Counted from the stretch's first letter, positions 46,820-56,837 are shown. The stretch: 64,000 nt of DNA from Affinundibacterium flavidum (GCF_014284175.1 NZ_JACOGA010000002.1:124001-188000), one strand, 5' to 3'. The notes: a model not told the origin generated them from the sequence alone. Numbers and translations: made by a program.

Positions 46820-48088
46820 ATGCAAACGCCATCCGAACCATCCGAAAACGCTGGCCCGCAGTTGATAACTTCGTTGGTGCGGCGCAGCTATGGTCGTTTG
46901 CTAGCGATGCTCTCAGTACGTTCCGGCGATCTGGCAAGTGCAGAAGACGCCCTTGCCAGTGCGTTTGAGGCGGCTCTAAAAACTTGGCCAACGCAAGGCC
47001 TACCCACAAATCCAGAAGCCTGGCTATTCACAGTCGCACGCCGTCAATTAATTGATCAAGCTCGCAGCCTGCAAATTCAAAAACGTCACCAAGAAGAATT
47101 TAGCTATTTGATCGATGAAGCCGCCACTGAATTTGACCCACTTGCGATACCTGATCAAAGACTGGCATTAATGTTTGCCTGCACCCATCCGGCGATTGAT
47201 CGCAGCATACGCGCGCCGCTCATGCTACAAACCTTGTTAGGCTTTGATGCTGCCAGCATTGCCTCGGCATTTTTAGTCGCGCCCAGCAATATGGCGCAAC
47301 GCTTAGTCAGAGCTAAACACAAAATCCGCGTGGCAGGAATCCGTTTGACAATCCCCGATCAAAGCGCGATCAGTGATGGCCTAGATGCAGTACTAGATGC
47401 GATCTACAGCATTTACACCACCGCCTGGTCACAAACCGGTGATGGCGATATACAGCACGGCAGTCTGGCAGACGAAGCGCTCTGGCTCACACAACTCTTA
47501 AGCCAATTAGTGCCACAAGAACCCGAAGTCTTCGGCCTGTTAGCGCTGATGCTCTATACAGAATCCCGCCGTACTGCACGCCACGATAAGCAAGGCAATT
47601 ACGTACCGCTACAAGAACAAGATTGTCAGCAATGGGATCGCAAAAAAATCAATCAGGCAGAGCAATACTTACATCACGCCAGCAGCATGCAAAAACGCGG
47701 ACGCTTTCAAATCGAAGCCGCCATCCAATCTGCTCATGCCGTGCGTCGACATCTAGGCAAAGCTGATTGGCACGCTATCAACAAACTCTATGTCCAACTC
47801 TACCAACTCACCGCTTCGCCTGTGGTTGCTATAAACCATGCTGTAGCATTAGCAGAAGTCGCAGCACCACAAATCGCATTAGCGCAACTCGAACAAATAG
47901 TGAGTACCAAAGAATTAAAAGACCGCCTGAACAACTACCAACCCTACTGGGCAGCCAGCGCGCATTTGCACCAATTATGCGGAAATACCAAAGCGGCGAC
48001 ACATGCCTACACGCAAGCTATAGGCTTATGTACCGATCAAGCGACACGAGGTTTTTTGCTGGGGCGTTTGAAGCAAATCAAAGCATGA
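46820..48088 (+). CDS. ECF RNA polymerase sigma factor with C-terminal extension (ECF42-like)
   Basis: The 422-residue protein has region 2 (RSYGRLLAMLSVRSGDLASA; EAWLFTVARRQLIDQAR), region 4 (APLMLQTLLGFDAASIASA; MAQRLVRAKHKIR) and then about 230 extra residues with TPR-like helical sequence (TESRRTARHDKQGNYVPLQEQD is split across this part; TKAATHAYTQAI near the end). Such sigma factors lack an anti-sigma and use the C-terminal domain for control. The DGPF partner is encoded just upstream. The stop codon lies in a 12-bp tandem repeat. Confidence 0.92.
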   Translation: MQTPSEPSENAGPQLITSLVRRSYGRLLAMLSVRSGDLASAEDALASAFEAALKTWPTQGLPTNPEAWLFTVARRQLIDQARSLQIQKRHQEEFSYLIDEAATEFDPLAIPDQRLALMFACTHPAIDRSIRAPLMLQTLLGFDAASIASAFLVAPSNMAQRLVRAKHKIRVAGIRLTIPDQSAISDGLDAVLDAIYSIYTTAWSQTGDGDIQHGSLADEALWLTQLLSQLVPQEPEVFGLLALMLYTESRRTARHDKQGNYVPLQEQDCQQWDRKKINQAEQYLHHASSMQKRGRFQIEAAIQSAHAVRRHLGKADWHAINKLYVQLYQLTASPVVAINHAVALAEVAAPQIALAQLEQIVSTKELKDRLNNYQPYWAASAHLHQLCGNTKAATHAYTQAIGLCTDQATRGFLLGRLKQIKA

Positions 48089-48115
48089 GTCAAAGCATGA
48101 GTCAAAGCTATAACA
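48080..48115 (+). repeat. 12-bp tandem array across the sigma-factor stop codon
   Basis: AAAGCATGAGTC occurs at 48080-48091 and 48092-48103 with a partial third unit. The stop TGA (48086-48088) is in the first unit and recurs in frame in the second, since the period is a multiple of three. Confidence 0.7.
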
Positions 48116-48259
48116 AAGCTGAAACAAAGGCAGCTAAGGAACACAAAGGAAAAGAGAGACAGTGGGCAGTCCCTCTCATTTCGTCAAAAAAGAAGTTAGT
48201 GCGAGAATACCTATAATTTAAGTTTAATTTAATTAGTCTCGCCTATGCGTGCCGCTATC

Positions 48260-49816
48260 TCATTTCACTCTTGTAGCCGGGTAAGTACTACTCCCCTTCA
48301 GTAATGAAAATCCTGCCGCGTTTCCTTGTGCATCACGTTCAAAATTAATCGTCATATCAGGTGCAGTGACAAAGAAGCGTGACCCGGATTCACGATAAAT
48401 TTCTACCCGTTTGGCGCTGATTAAATCACTCTGAAAATACAAGCGGTCACCTTCTGCAATGACGTGCGCAGGGCGATCAAGTAAAGTATATTTACCTGCG
48501 AACTGCTGGTTCATCGCGAGGTCTGGAGCGATCATCACTTTTTCGGTGACCTTAAATTCAGGCCAGTCATATTCGGCGGCGATACTGGCAAGAATTTCTT
48601 CGTTCAACGCTGCGCCGTTATCACTATTGGTCATGATCACGGCGCCCTGCCCGGTCTTGGTGTAACCATATAGTTGAGCACGAAAACCTTCGCTACCACC
48701 ACTATGACTAAAGCTGGTTCTATCAGCGAGTTTTTCTACATAAAAGCCGAGACCCGTTTCACCTAAGATACGCGTCAACATCGCGGTAGTCATCTGGTTT
48801 GACAGCACTTTGCCCGATTTTCCTGCTTCTGCCCGTTGCACTTCAATAATGATGTTTGCCAAATCGGATGGTGTAGTCCACAAGCCGGCGGCGGCTAATT
48901 CAGGGTAGTGATGCCATTGCCCTTGTATCGCCTTGCCGTCACCACGATGCGCGCCAACGGCATTTTTACTCATAGCTAAAGATAGGGTATCTGTAAAAAT
49001 GCTATGCGTCATTTTTAAAGGTGCAAAGACCGTTTTTTGCATTAACTGTGGAAAGCTTTGCTTGCTCGCCTCTGTCATCAACAGTTGAATAATGCTATAG
49101 CCGCCACCGGAATAGCGCCATCCAGTGCCGGGAATACTTTCCACCCGAACCGGGTCAGAATTCGCTGGCGCTTTGCCATCTAAGACCGCTAACAGGTTGG
49201 GAATTTTTTGCGAAGTTTCATAGCCTCGAAAGCCATGCACATTAATACCTGCGCTGTGATTCAGTAAATGCCGCAAGCTGACTTTTTTATCTTTAGTGAA
49301 TTCGTTCTCAGGCACTTTCCAAGAGATGAGTTGCTGATTGACGTCACCATCTAATTTAAGCTTGCCTTGCTCAACTAAATGCAAAGCCCCTATCGCACTG
49401 ACCGCCTTGCTGATCGAAGCCGCCTGAAACAAGGTCGTTGGCGTGATGGCTTGTTTTCCGTCCGCCGTAGTTGTGCCATAAGCACGCGCCCACTCGATTT
49501 TCCCATTGTTCACCAGCGCGATACTCACTGCAGGCACTTGGTAAAATTTCATACGATCTGCCAACGTCATCTTTCGATCGGAGACACCCTTCACCACCAC
49601 TAAAGTAGTCAGTCCATTTTCCACGCGCTTGATTCTATCTTGCAATGCTTGATCGCTCAGTGCCATCGATGATGCTGACGAAATTGCAGCGACTGCCGGC
49701 AATATTTGTGTTGAGGATTGCGCTGAAATTTCCTCTCCAAATGCATGCGCTTGAGTGGACGCTATGAGTAAGGAGAACAGAATATTTAACTTGAAATAAC
49801 AGGCTTTCGTTCGCAA
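48260..49816 (-). CDS. Secreted serine hydrolase (beta-lactamase/penicillin-binding fold)
   Basis: The 518-residue product begins at a TTG (49814-49816) with AAGGAAG 8 bases upstream and has a signal peptide ending AHA. Catalytic signatures of class C-type serine hydrolases are SISK (Ser134, Lys137), YSG at Tyr235 and HSGGSEG toward the C-terminal side, followed by a beta-rich C-terminal domain of about 110 residues. Substrate may be an ester, peptide or D-amino-acid compound; no evidence for beta-lactam hydrolysis. A second gene of the fold lies 313 bases upstream. Confidence 0.9.
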   Translation of the reverse strand: MRTKACYFKLNILFSLLIASTQAHAFGEEISAQSSTQILPAVAAISSASSMALSDQALQDRIKRVENGLTTLVVVKGVSDRKMTLADRMKFYQVPAVSIALVNNGKIEWARAYGTTTADGKQAITPTTLFQAASISKAVSAIGALHLVEQGKLKLDGDVNQQLISWKVPENEFTKDKKVSLRHLLNHSAGINVHGFRGYETSQKIPNLLAVLDGKAPANSDPVRVESIPGTGWRYSGGGYSIIQLLMTEASKQSFPQLMQKTVFAPLKMTHSIFTDTLSLAMSKNAVGAHRGDGKAIQGQWHHYPELAAAGLWTTPSDLANIIIEVQRAEAGKSGKVLSNQMTTAMLTRILGETGLGFYVEKLADRTSFSHSGGSEGFRAQLYGYTKTGQGAVIMTNSDNGAALNEEILASIAAEYDWPEFKVTEKVMIAPDLAMNQQFAGKYTLLDRPAHVIAEGDRLYFQSDLISAKRVEIYRESGSRFFVTAPDMTINFERDAQGNAAGFSLLKGSSTYPATRVK

Positions 49817-50010
49817 TTTTTTCTTCCTTGGTGATGTAACTAATGAGATCTACAAGTGATAAAGCTGGCTTAAAACCGTGCTCATAGTAGCATTAGTTGC
49901 TCAAAAGAATTCAGCAAATTGCTGTTATTCTTTTGCTTATTTGCATCGTTCCTTGATCATATGTAGGTCTCAAAAAATAGAACGCCAAATAAGTAGACGA
50001 TATAAATAAA

Positions 50011-50052
50011 CATTCCCTCTCCCGCAAGCGAAAGAGGGCTTAGGGAGAAGGA
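50011..50052. repeat. Single copy of the CCCTCTCCCGCAAGCG palindromic repeat
   Basis: CCCTCT (50015-50020) and AGAGGG (50033-50038) bracket CCCGCAAGCG, followed by CTTAGGGAGAAGG. This degraded unit belongs to the same family as 60104-60275 and resembles 20336-20447. The rest of 49817-50129 shows no gene. Confidence 0.65.
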
Positions 50053-50129
50053 AATTTCAAGCCAATTCTGTCAGAAAAAATGTTTAGTGCAGTAGTGAAA
50101 TCAAGCCCGGCATGACCTTACTCTGTACG

Positions 50130-51236
50130 CTATTCAACAGCACCAAGAATATGCTCGGCGATTAACTTATCCGTAATCTGATGTGGACTACGCACGCCAT
50201 AGTTGGTTGTCGTGACCAAGGCAACGATATCTAGTTCAGGAAAAACCACCACCTTATTCCCACCCGTGCCCGCCATTTGATAAGACTGATGCGTCACACC
50301 TTTTGCGCTATACGGATACAACCACAGTAGATAACCATACTTGCGTTGTTCATCGACTTCAGCATGTGGCGAGACTGATGCCTTGACCCATGCTGCAGGC
50401 AAAATTTGTTGCCCATGCCATGCGCCGCCATTCGCAAGCAGTTGGCCGAGCTTCAAAAGATCGCGGCTACGCAAACCCAAACCACCTCCACCTTGTGCCA
50501 GACCCAAAGGTGAAAATTGCCATTCAGCTTTTGTGATACCCAGAGGAGCAAATAAGGCTTTTTGTGCAAAGTCTGGCAAAGGCATCTTGCTTGCGCTTTG
50601 CACCACTGCGCCTAAAGTTGTTGAACCAGCCGTGCAATAACTAAACGAACGACCATACGGTGATGCGGATGGTTTGGGAATCCAGGCAGGAAAACCTTTG
50701 ATCGGCAGATCAAGATAAAATTTCACCCAATCCTCGATCAAATACATGCGCTCTTCATTTCCACGAGAGAACTGATTTTGATCGTCGCACTCCATCATCG
50801 AGCTCATGGTCAACAGATCTTCGACCGTGATCTTGGCCTTACGTGGATCTGGGTTTTCGAGTGGTTTCTTAGGCTTAAGTTGGCTCAGGATGGGCGTAGA
50901 GAGTGTCATATAACCGCGATCAATTGCCGCACCCGCCAACATACCTGTAACCGTTTTGGTCGCCGAGCGCGTATTGCGGATTCCCTCAGCACCTTCGGCG
51001 TCATAGTAAGACTCATAAACAAGCTGACCACGACGGGCTATTAAGACGCTGGTGATCTGCTGAAAGCTCCCCTTCTTAATCGCTTCATCCATCGCCGCCA
51101 GTTTCGCCGCATCCATTTTTTGCGACGCTGGGGCTTCTTTTACCCAGTCGTTCTTGTCATTTTGTGGCTGCGCAATTGCTTGGCTTTCAAGCAGTACTAC
51201 ACTTAAAAGAAATCCCAGGGCATATTTATAGTTCAT
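50130..51236 (-). CDS. Secreted serine hydrolase (beta-lactamase class C fold)
   Basis: The 368-residue protein has a signal peptide (to about residue 22) and the active-site SATK (Ser91, Lys94) in [14 protein letters not shown], a YCT tyrosine motif in [12 protein letters not shown], and [10 protein letters not shown] in place of the KTG/HxG box. It is probably a periplasmic esterase or peptidase. GGAG precedes the ATG. The AraC gene lies upstream in the same direction with 74 bases between, so it may be co-transcribed with or controlled by it. Confidence 0.88.
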   Translation of the reverse strand: MNYKYALGFLLSVVLLESQAIAQPQNDKNDWVKEAPASQKMDAAKLAAMDEAIKKGSFQQITSVLIARRGQLVYESYYDAEGAEGIRNTRSATKTVTGMLAGAAIDRGYMTLSTPILSQLKPKKPLENPDPRKAKITVEDLLTMSSMMECDDQNQFSRGNEERMYLIEDWVKFYLDLPIKGFPAWIPKPSASPYGRSFSYCTAGSTTLGAVVQSASKMPLPDFAQKALFAPLGITKAEWQFSPLGLAQGGGGLGLRSRDLLKLGQLLANGGAWHGQQILPAAWVKASVSPHAEVDEQRKYGYLLWLYPYSAKGVTHQSYQMAGTGGNKVVVFPELDIVALVTTTNYGVRSPHQITDKLIAEHILGAVE

Positions 51237-51310
51237 ATCAAAACTCCATTCGCTATGTTGTTAAGTCGTTTAGCAATTCAATTGCGTAAGGCAAATCTTA
51301 AACAGCGCTT

Positions 51311-52147
51311 TCAATTGAGTCTTGGATATTTGAAACCTCGTTGAGAACTACTCAGTTTGGTGAAACCGCTAGGTGTTAAACCCCATTGATGCAAGAATGC
51401 CCGATTCAAATGGCTTTGATCACAAAAACCGCAACTCAGTGCGATATCCGACAGAGCTTGATCGCTAGTCATCATCAATTGTGTAGCACGTTCAACCCGA
51501 CGACGACGCAGATCATCGCCTGGCGTACAACCCAGATGCCGCAAGTATTGACGTGCCAAATAAACGCGATGGACGCCGATCGCATCGGCGATATCAGCAA
51601 TCCCCAGATCCTCATCCGACAAATCCGCAATCATCTCCTGCGCACGTTGCAGCCATGGTGGTAGATTCGATGACAAGGGAGCTTGTGCATTCAGACTACT
51701 TAGCATATTGAGTGTCAGTACTTCTAAATCTAGTTTATTTGCATCCCGCGAAGCGGCTGCATTAAGCAAACCAAACGCTTGTTTGATCACCAGCGGATCG
51801 TGATTACGTAAGGCAAAGTCAGGCAGCTTGATCTGTTCGTACAAATCGCGTGAATCGTCCGCATCAAAACTAATCGCAAAGAACCAACCACCCTCCCCCG
51901 CAAAACGATCTCTATGCACCACGTCTGGTGGGTTGAACACTAACACAGGCCCTTCGCGCTGCACGCCCGATGCCGAAGTAACATAACGACCACGCGTCGC
52001 CAACACCATATGCGCGCCAGCATGACTATGTTCTTTCACTTCGTGCTCAGGCACCGTCGCACGCAAATGGCTCAGACCAATACGCGGAAACCGACGGTCA
52101 AATGCATTTGTGCCGTAATACTGCCCTGCAGGAAATTTATCGATCAT
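51311..52147 (-). CDS. AraC family transcriptional regulator
   Basis: The 278-residue protein has a cupin-like N-terminal domain (VPEHEVKEHSHAGAHMVLAT, with histidines) and the double helix-turn-helix of AraC at the C-terminus (LGIADIADAIGVHRVYLARQ; DIALSCGFCDQSHLNRAF). It is divergent from the DoxX gene across a 415-base gap and upstream of a serine hydrolase gene in the same direction; either could be its target. AAGGAATG lies before the ATG. Confidence 0.9.
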   Translation of the reverse strand: MIDKFPAGQYYGTNAFDRRFPRIGLSHLRATVPEHEVKEHSHAGAHMVLATRGRYVTSASGVQREGPVLVFNPPDVVHRDRFAGEGGWFFAISFDADDSRDLYEQIKLPDFALRNHDPLVIKQAFGLLNAAASRDANKLDLEVLTLNMLSSLNAQAPLSSNLPPWLQRAQEMIADLSDEDLGIADIADAIGVHRVYLARQYLRHLGCTPGDDLRRRRVERATQLMMTSDQALSDIALSCGFCDQSHLNRAFLHQWGLTPSGFTKLSSSQRGFKYPRLN

Positions 52148-52563
52148 GCGCCATTCCTTTTATTCAAACCTGGTTCAAATCTGCCTCTGCGGCTATTGAA
52201 CTGCATCGGTTTTCTTAGCTAAACGAAAAGTTTGATTCTAGATACAAGAAAGGAGTCCTTCAATTGACATCAGATCAAATGACAAATCGGGTGCACAAAC
52301 TGCATAAATACGGGAACTACTAAGCAGTCTCTTTATTGAATTACTCGATCTCAATGCAGCTTCATGAAAATTCGTGCAATGTCCTTCTCCGCGTGCACAG
52401 AGAATACATTGGCAACGCACTTGCTATTCCGTCTTCATTCAGTCTTCACTCATTCGTCACTATTTCGTAACTAATTCATCACAAAGCGGCGGAGATTCAT
52501 CCCAATGCAAGCCCGCGATGAAGCTTTGATCTCATAATCGCAACTCTACTTTTGGAGCCCTTA
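52148..52563. other. Divergent intergenic region between AraC and DoxX genes
   Basis: No gene is present. Around 52427-52490 loosely repeated words (GTCTTCATTCA, GTCTTCACTCATT, CGTCACTATTTC, GTAACTAATTCA) recur every 11-13 bases, like a decayed tandem array. No clear promoter boxes could be assigned. Confidence 0.4.
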
Positions 52564-52998
52564 ATGAAAAAAATCTTTACAGAGTTTCCCTATCTGAGTG
52601 TTGAACAAAGCTTAGTGATCTTCCGCCTCACACTCGCTGGACTATTCATGGCACATGCTGTAATGCGTTTCTTTGCACCGAATTATTTCCACGAATTTGG
52701 CGATTTTCTCGCACAGCGTAGCGTCCCTTTTGCACATGGTCTGCCGTATATCGCCACAGCTATCGAAATGATTGGTGGCACTTTGCTCATTTTCAACAAA
52801 TTTGCCCGCTGGGTAGCACTAGGTTTTTTCGGTATTAGTGCTGGGGGTATCATCATCATTCACGCAACCCTAGGTTGGTTTGTCGGCGAATGGGGTCAAG
52901 GTGGCTGCGAGTATAGCGTCGCATTGTGCGTCATGTGTTTGCTGATGGCGGCGGTTGATCGAGAAAAGCAAAAAGCGAAGACTCTAGAGGCAATCTAA
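52564..52998 (+). CDS. DoxX family membrane protein
   Basis: The 144-residue protein has four hydrophobic segments and the DoxX layout (VIFRLTLAGLFMAHAVMRFF; GLPYIATAIEMIGGTLLIF; ending in a short charged tail). It is probably an inner-membrane protein of redox or solvent-stress physiology; the biochemical function is unsettled. The ATG at 52564 has GGAG 6 bases upstream; a TTG at 52552 overlaps that ribosome site and is rejected. A cytochrome b561 gene follows. Confidence 0.85.
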   Translation: MKKIFTEFPYLSVEQSLVIFRLTLAGLFMAHAVMRFFAPNYFHEFGDFLAQRSVPFAHGLPYIATAIEMIGGTLLIFNKFARWVALGFFGISAGGIIIIHATLGWFVGEWGQGGCEYSVALCVMCLLMAAVDREKQKAKTLEAI

Positions 52999-53113
52999 AA
53001 TCTGAATTTATGCCCGAAGATCAATCCCTTCGGACATTCAATATTTATCGCCGCCTCTTTTTTTTACGTGACACAAGGCGATTTCTAGCTTATTTACAAG
53101 TAGCAGAGGCTTT

Positions 53114-53677
53114 ATGGATCAACAGCATCAACTAAGTAAAACCAGTGTCGCATTGCACTGGATAGTCGCACTCTTCATTATCGGCCTAAGCATCGTAGGC
53201 TTAGTGATGTCGAAGAAAGAAATTTGGTTTTTGTACCCCATCCACAAATCGATAGGTACATTAATTTTTGCGCTGATCTTAATTCGTGTCGTTTGGCGTG
53301 TACGTCAAGCGTGGCCTAAGCCTATTCGACAGTACGCGCGATATGAACAAGTCTTATCCAAGATCGTGCACTGGACTCTCATCACAGGCACTGTGCTGAT
53401 GCCCATTAGCGGTATGTTGATGTCGGGTGTCGGCGGTCATGGAATTGCACTATTTGGGTGGGAATTGGTGGCAGAACATCACTCGCCTACCCAGCCGGAT
53501 CAGGCTCTGCCCTATAGTGTATTTTGGGCTGGTGTAGGTGAATCCGGACATGAAATAATTGCCTACATCCTGATCGCAGCAATCGTCCTGCACATTGCCG
53601 GAGCACTGAAACATCACATCATGGATCGTGATGCGACGCTTCGTAGAATGCTTGGACAAGACGTTTCAGAGCAATAG
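53114..53677 (+). CDS. Cytochrome b561 family protein
   Basis: The 187-residue protein has four transmembrane segments with the haem-ligand histidines of bacterial b561: SVALHWIVALF, PIHKSIGTLIF, KIVHWTLITGT and HIAGALKHHIMDRD. It probably passes electrons across the inner membrane, for example from ubiquinol to oxygen species as CybB does. It follows the DoxX gene by 115 bases in the same direction. An AGAGG site precedes the ATG. Confidence 0.92.
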   Translation: MDQQHQLSKTSVALHWIVALFIIGLSIVGLVMSKKEIWFLYPIHKSIGTLIFALILIRVVWRVRQAWPKPIRQYARYEQVLSKIVHWTLITGTVLMPISGMLMSGVGGHGIALFGWELVAEHHSPTQPDQALPYSVFWAGVGESGHEIIAYILIAAIVLHIAGALKHHIMDRDATLRRMLGQDVSEQ

Positions 53678-53713
53678 CGATTTTAGTCCTTCAATTGACT
53701 AATGCTAATCACA

Positions 53714-53739
53714 GATACGAATCACTGATACGAATCACT
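53714..53739. repeat. Two-copy 13-bp tandem repeat
   Basis: GATACGAATCACT is directly repeated at 53714-53726 and 53727-53739, just before the next array. Confidence 0.75.
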
Positions 53740-53766
53740 GAGGTGTGTAGCGAATTCATATCTCAG

Positions 53767-53831
53767 TTAAGTCTCAAAATTAAGTCTCAAAATTAGGTCT
53801 CAAAATTGAAGCGTAAAATTAGGCCTTAAAA
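53767..53831. repeat. 13-bp tandem array entering the LytTR regulator gene
   Basis: TTAAGTCTCAAAA occurs at 53767 and 53780, TTAGGTCTCAAAA at 53793, then the weaker TTGAAGCGTAAAA (53806) and TTAGGCCTTAAAA (53819). The last unit contains the stop codon and final codons of the minus-strand response regulator. Confidence 0.75.
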
Positions 53832-54640
53832 AAACCACGTACCTGTGGAATATGGCGTTCGCTAACGGCGACTTGTGCGCCACAGACAAGTGTCAGGCTA
53901 TACGTGCCATCTCCAACCACTTTAATTTGTTGCATTTGGTCGATCCGCACAAGCGTGGTGCGGTGTACGCGAATAAAATCTTGTGGATTGATGAGTTTTT
54001 CTATCGCGCTCAGGGTCATCCTGTGTAACACCACACGCTTTTCTAAGTGCAGTTCTACATAATTACTCGCGCTCGACATCCATAAGACTTCACTGATGGG
54101 TATGCATTCCATTTCACCCACCGAGCGCGCAATGATTTGTTGCAAGTATTGATTGTTGCCTGCGACTGACTTAGCCGCCTGCTCTTCACGATGGGCATAG
54201 CTACGCAGCACTTCGGCATAGCCACGCCTTTCTGTGAGAATTTCATCGGCGCGCGCAAGCGCTTGAATAAAGCGTAAGGTATTAAAAGGCTTTAACAAGT
54301 AATCCAGTGCGTGTACCTCGAACGCCTCTATGGCATGTGCATTAAAGGCTGTGACAAAGATGATTAATGGCGGCTTATCTAGATTGCTAAGGCTACGCGC
54401 TAAACCGATTCCATTTTCCTTGGGCATTTGTATATCCAGAAAAATGACATCAACTTCATGCGCATTCAAGAACTCGCGAGCACTCGCAACATTGCTAAAC
54501 TCACCGAGGATGGTCCAGTTCATTTGCGCGGACAGGGCATAACGCAGCATCACGCGCCCTGGCTCTTCGTCGTCGACAATGATGGCACGATTGGTGGCAC
54601 GATTGGTGGTTACGTCAATTGGTGTGTACATACTACTCAT
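53819..54640 (-). CDS. LytTR-family response regulator
   Basis: The 273-residue protein has an N-terminal receiver (AIIVDDEEPGRVML; phospho-acceptor in VIFLDIQMPKENG; Lys in YLLKPFNTL) and a C-terminal LytTR DNA-binding domain (SASNYVELHLEKR; FIRVHRTTLVRIDQ). It is the partner of the LytS-type kinase encoded 6 bases upstream. A start three codons later (54631) is possible. Targets are unknown; the divergently placed DUF-type membrane protein gene at 55965 is a candidate by location. Confidence 0.93.
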   Translation of the reverse strand: MSSMYTPIDVTTNRATNRAIIVDDEEPGRVMLRYALSAQMNWTILGEFSNVASAREFLNAHEVDVIFLDIQMPKENGIGLARSLSNLDKPPLIIFVTAFNAHAIEAFEVHALDYLLKPFNTLRFIQALARADEILTERRGYAEVLRSYAHREEQAAKSVAGNNQYLQQIIARSVGEMECIPISEVLWMSSASNYVELHLEKRVVLHRMTLSAIEKLINPQDFIRVHRTTLVRIDQMQQIKVVGDGTYSLTLVCGAQVAVSERHIPQVRGFFKA

Positions 54641-54646
54641 CTTGGT

Positions 54647-55807
54647 TTAACGATTAAATTCTAAGGGTAAACGCAGATCAACCAAAAAGCGCCCATTGAC
54701 CACGCTAGTGTGTAATGAAGCCTGCGTGCCATACGCCAAATGCAAGCGCGCCCGCGTATTGCGCAAACCCAGACCAGCGCCCGGATTGCTGCTTCCTTCA
54801 CCTTCTGCATGATGTATAGGATTACTGATACTGATTAATAAGTCGCGCTCTTGCAGGATAAAACTGAGAAGTATATCGCTCTCATTTTGGTGGCAATCCA
54901 AATCATGACGCAGAGCATTCTCAACCAGTGGTTGCAGCAACAATGGCGGACAATCAATTTCCTTAACCGCTTCATCAATGCCTTCAATTTTTATCTGTAA
55001 TCGCGCGCCATAGCGTAACTTTTGCAGGGCAAGATAGTCTTGTAAGAAGGCGAGTTCTTCTGCCAACTTGACACTATTTTTTTCGCTGGCGGTCAGGGCA
55101 TAGCGCAATAACTCACTCAATCCGTGGATGCCATTGAGGGCATTGTCTTTATTATCGGTCAGAACCAAAGCACTAATCGCATTGAGTGCATTAAACATAA
55201 AATGCGGCTCAAGTTGCGCGCGTAAGGCTAACAGGCGTTGTTCTTCCAGCTCGAAGCGCAAGGCCAATGTGTCTGCGCGCTCTTGCTCCCAAGCCTTGTC
55301 GCGCGCTTGGCTGCGTTGCCATATTTTGACTATCACCACCGCAAAAAATACGGCTGTGACTGTCGACAAACGCAATAAGCAGGAATACCGGTCTATCACT
55401 AATATCTGAGTTTGGATCGCATCCCAGGTGACGCTCTGATTCGTTTCTGTGAGAAAGAGTTTGACCACGAAGATCAATTGCATGGGCAAGAGAAACAGCA
55501 ACAAAACAGCGTAGCTTAAAACAATATTTCTCGCACTAGCTATGGCTTGTGTCCAACGTGAAAAGCCCGCGTAGATCAGCAAACTAAGTAGCGCTAGTGC
55601 GATGGCGCTTTTGCCCCAATCTTTAAACACTTCCCAATAATCAGGATATAGCCCGGATCGCAAATCATCATTAAATGAGGTCAATGAAGCGATGGTAGTA
55701 AAAATCAGCCATGCGACCACATTCAGCGCAAGAACGCGCAGCAGTTTTTGCCATGAACCTAAGTGCAGGCGAGGCAAGGTGGCCGATAAGTGATTTTGGT
55801 TTTCCAT
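54647..55807 (-). CDS. LytS/YehU-type sensor histidine kinase
   Basis: The 386-residue inner-membrane protein has four hydrophobic segments in its first half and the His_kinase-type core (LEPHFMFNALNAISALV with the phosphorylated His; N box LLLQPLVENALRHD; GAGLGLRNTRARL). It senses a membrane or extracellular cue and phosphorylates the LytTR regulator. The ATG at 55807 is used; a TTG at 55855 would add 16 residues, and neither has a clear ribosome site. Confidence 0.9.
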   Translation of the reverse strand: MENQNHLSATLPRLHLGSWQKLLRVLALNVVAWLIFTTIASLTSFNDDLRSGLYPDYWEVFKDWGKSAIALALLSLLIYAGFSRWTQAIASARNIVLSYAVLLLFLLPMQLIFVVKLFLTETNQSVTWDAIQTQILVIDRYSCLLRLSTVTAVFFAVVIVKIWQRSQARDKAWEQERADTLALRFELEEQRLLALRAQLEPHFMFNALNAISALVLTDNKDNALNGIHGLSELLRYALTASEKNSVKLAEELAFLQDYLALQKLRYGARLQIKIEGIDEAVKEIDCPPLLLQPLVENALRHDLDCHQNESDILLSFILQERDLLISISNPIHHAEGEGSSNPGAGLGLRNTRARLHLAYGTQASLHTSVVNGRFLVDLRLPLEFNR

Positions 55808-55964
55808 GAAGATGAGTATAGCAGCCGCCGATGCAGCCAGTTCAAATCGCAGCAAAGCTTGATCACAGAGCTTCGGAGATTCATCCCTTAGATATGGTTG
55901 AGCTAGATCTGCGCAGGGATAATCCGGGCGCTGTAATCGAATCTAATAAAATGGAGCTCCAAAC

Positions 55965-56675
55965 ATGAAAGCAACTTCACTCAAGGCCGACGATGCAAAC
56001 AAACGACATCTGCACAGCATCATCGCTGGCCTGACACTGCTGCTCGCTTTGGCAGGATTTGCACAAAGCTATTACCTCAAATCCCTATTCGGTGGCGACG
56101 CACTCTCGGCCCTACTGCATCTGCATGGATTGGTGATGACAATGTGGCTACTACTGTTCATGCTTCAAGTGCGCTTGATCGCCACGCGCAAGCATGCCGT
56201 GCACCGACGCGTCGGTATGTGGGGAATGGGCTTGGGCGTATTGGTCATGGTGATTGGTATCGCGACAGCGATCGATAGTGCAAGGCGGGCGCAGGCTTCA
56301 CCGGGCGGGCTGCCATTCCTAGCCACCTCCTTGGGCGGATTGTTCGTGTTTGTTACGCTAGTGGTGCTCGGCCTGATCTACCGACGTCAACGCGATTTTC
56401 ATAGCCGCTTCATGCTACTTGCCAATCTCTCGATTATTGCGCCAGCCATCGCTCGCCTACCACTCGATGTGATTGAGCGTGGCGGCCTCGCCTTAATCTT
56501 CATCATCAAAGACGTTTGCATACTGGCTTTTGTCTTATATGACTTGGCAAGCACACGCCGACTCCATCCAGCCACGGCTTGGGCATCGCTGCTCATCATC
56601 GTATCCTACCCGGTGACGCGTATGATTGGTGCAACGCCAGTGTGGATCGACATCGCCAAGTGGTTAGTTAGCTAA
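55965..56675 (+). CDS. Multi-pass membrane protein of unknown function
   Basis: The 236-residue protein has about seven hydrophobic segments and several histidines at helix ends (LLHLHGLVMTMWLLLFM; TRKHAVHRRVG; RDFHSRFMLL). I recognise similarity to uncharacterised bacterial membrane proteins but cannot name a function. The conserved histidines could bind haem or metal; this is speculation. GGAG precedes the ATG. It is divergent from the LytS/LytTR pair. Confidence 0.75.
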   Translation: MKATSLKADDANKRHLHSIIAGLTLLLALAGFAQSYYLKSLFGGDALSALLHLHGLVMTMWLLLFMLQVRLIATRKHAVHRRVGMWGMGLGVLVMVIGIATAIDSARRAQASPGGLPFLATSLGGLFVFVTLVVLGLIYRRQRDFHSRFMLLANLSIIAPAIARLPLDVIERGGLALIFIIKDVCILAFVLYDLASTRRLHPATAWASLLIIVSYPVTRMIGATPVWIDIAKWLVS

Positions 56676-56797
56676 GTGATCTGAGTAATTTGTCGTGCGC
56701 TGCCGAATTGAATTGGGGTAGATCTGCTTGAGAGTCAAACAGGACACTAAGCAAAACGACAGATTCATCCTCAATCAAAAATAACTTCATTTCCCCC

Positions 56798-56828
56798 TTG
56801 ACCCTGACACTACGTCAGGCTTTATAGT
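56798..56828 (+). promoter_or_regulatory. MerR-type promoter with 19-bp spacer and dyad
   Basis: TTGACC (-35, 56798-56803) and TATAGT (-10, 56823-56828) are separated by 19 bases, longer than the normal 17. The spacer holds the dyad CCTGAC-ACTAC-GTCAGG (56803-56819). This is the geometry that MerR-family activators correct by twisting DNA, and the next gene is a MerR regulator. Confidence 0.75.
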
Positions 56829-56837
56829 GTGCCTCAT

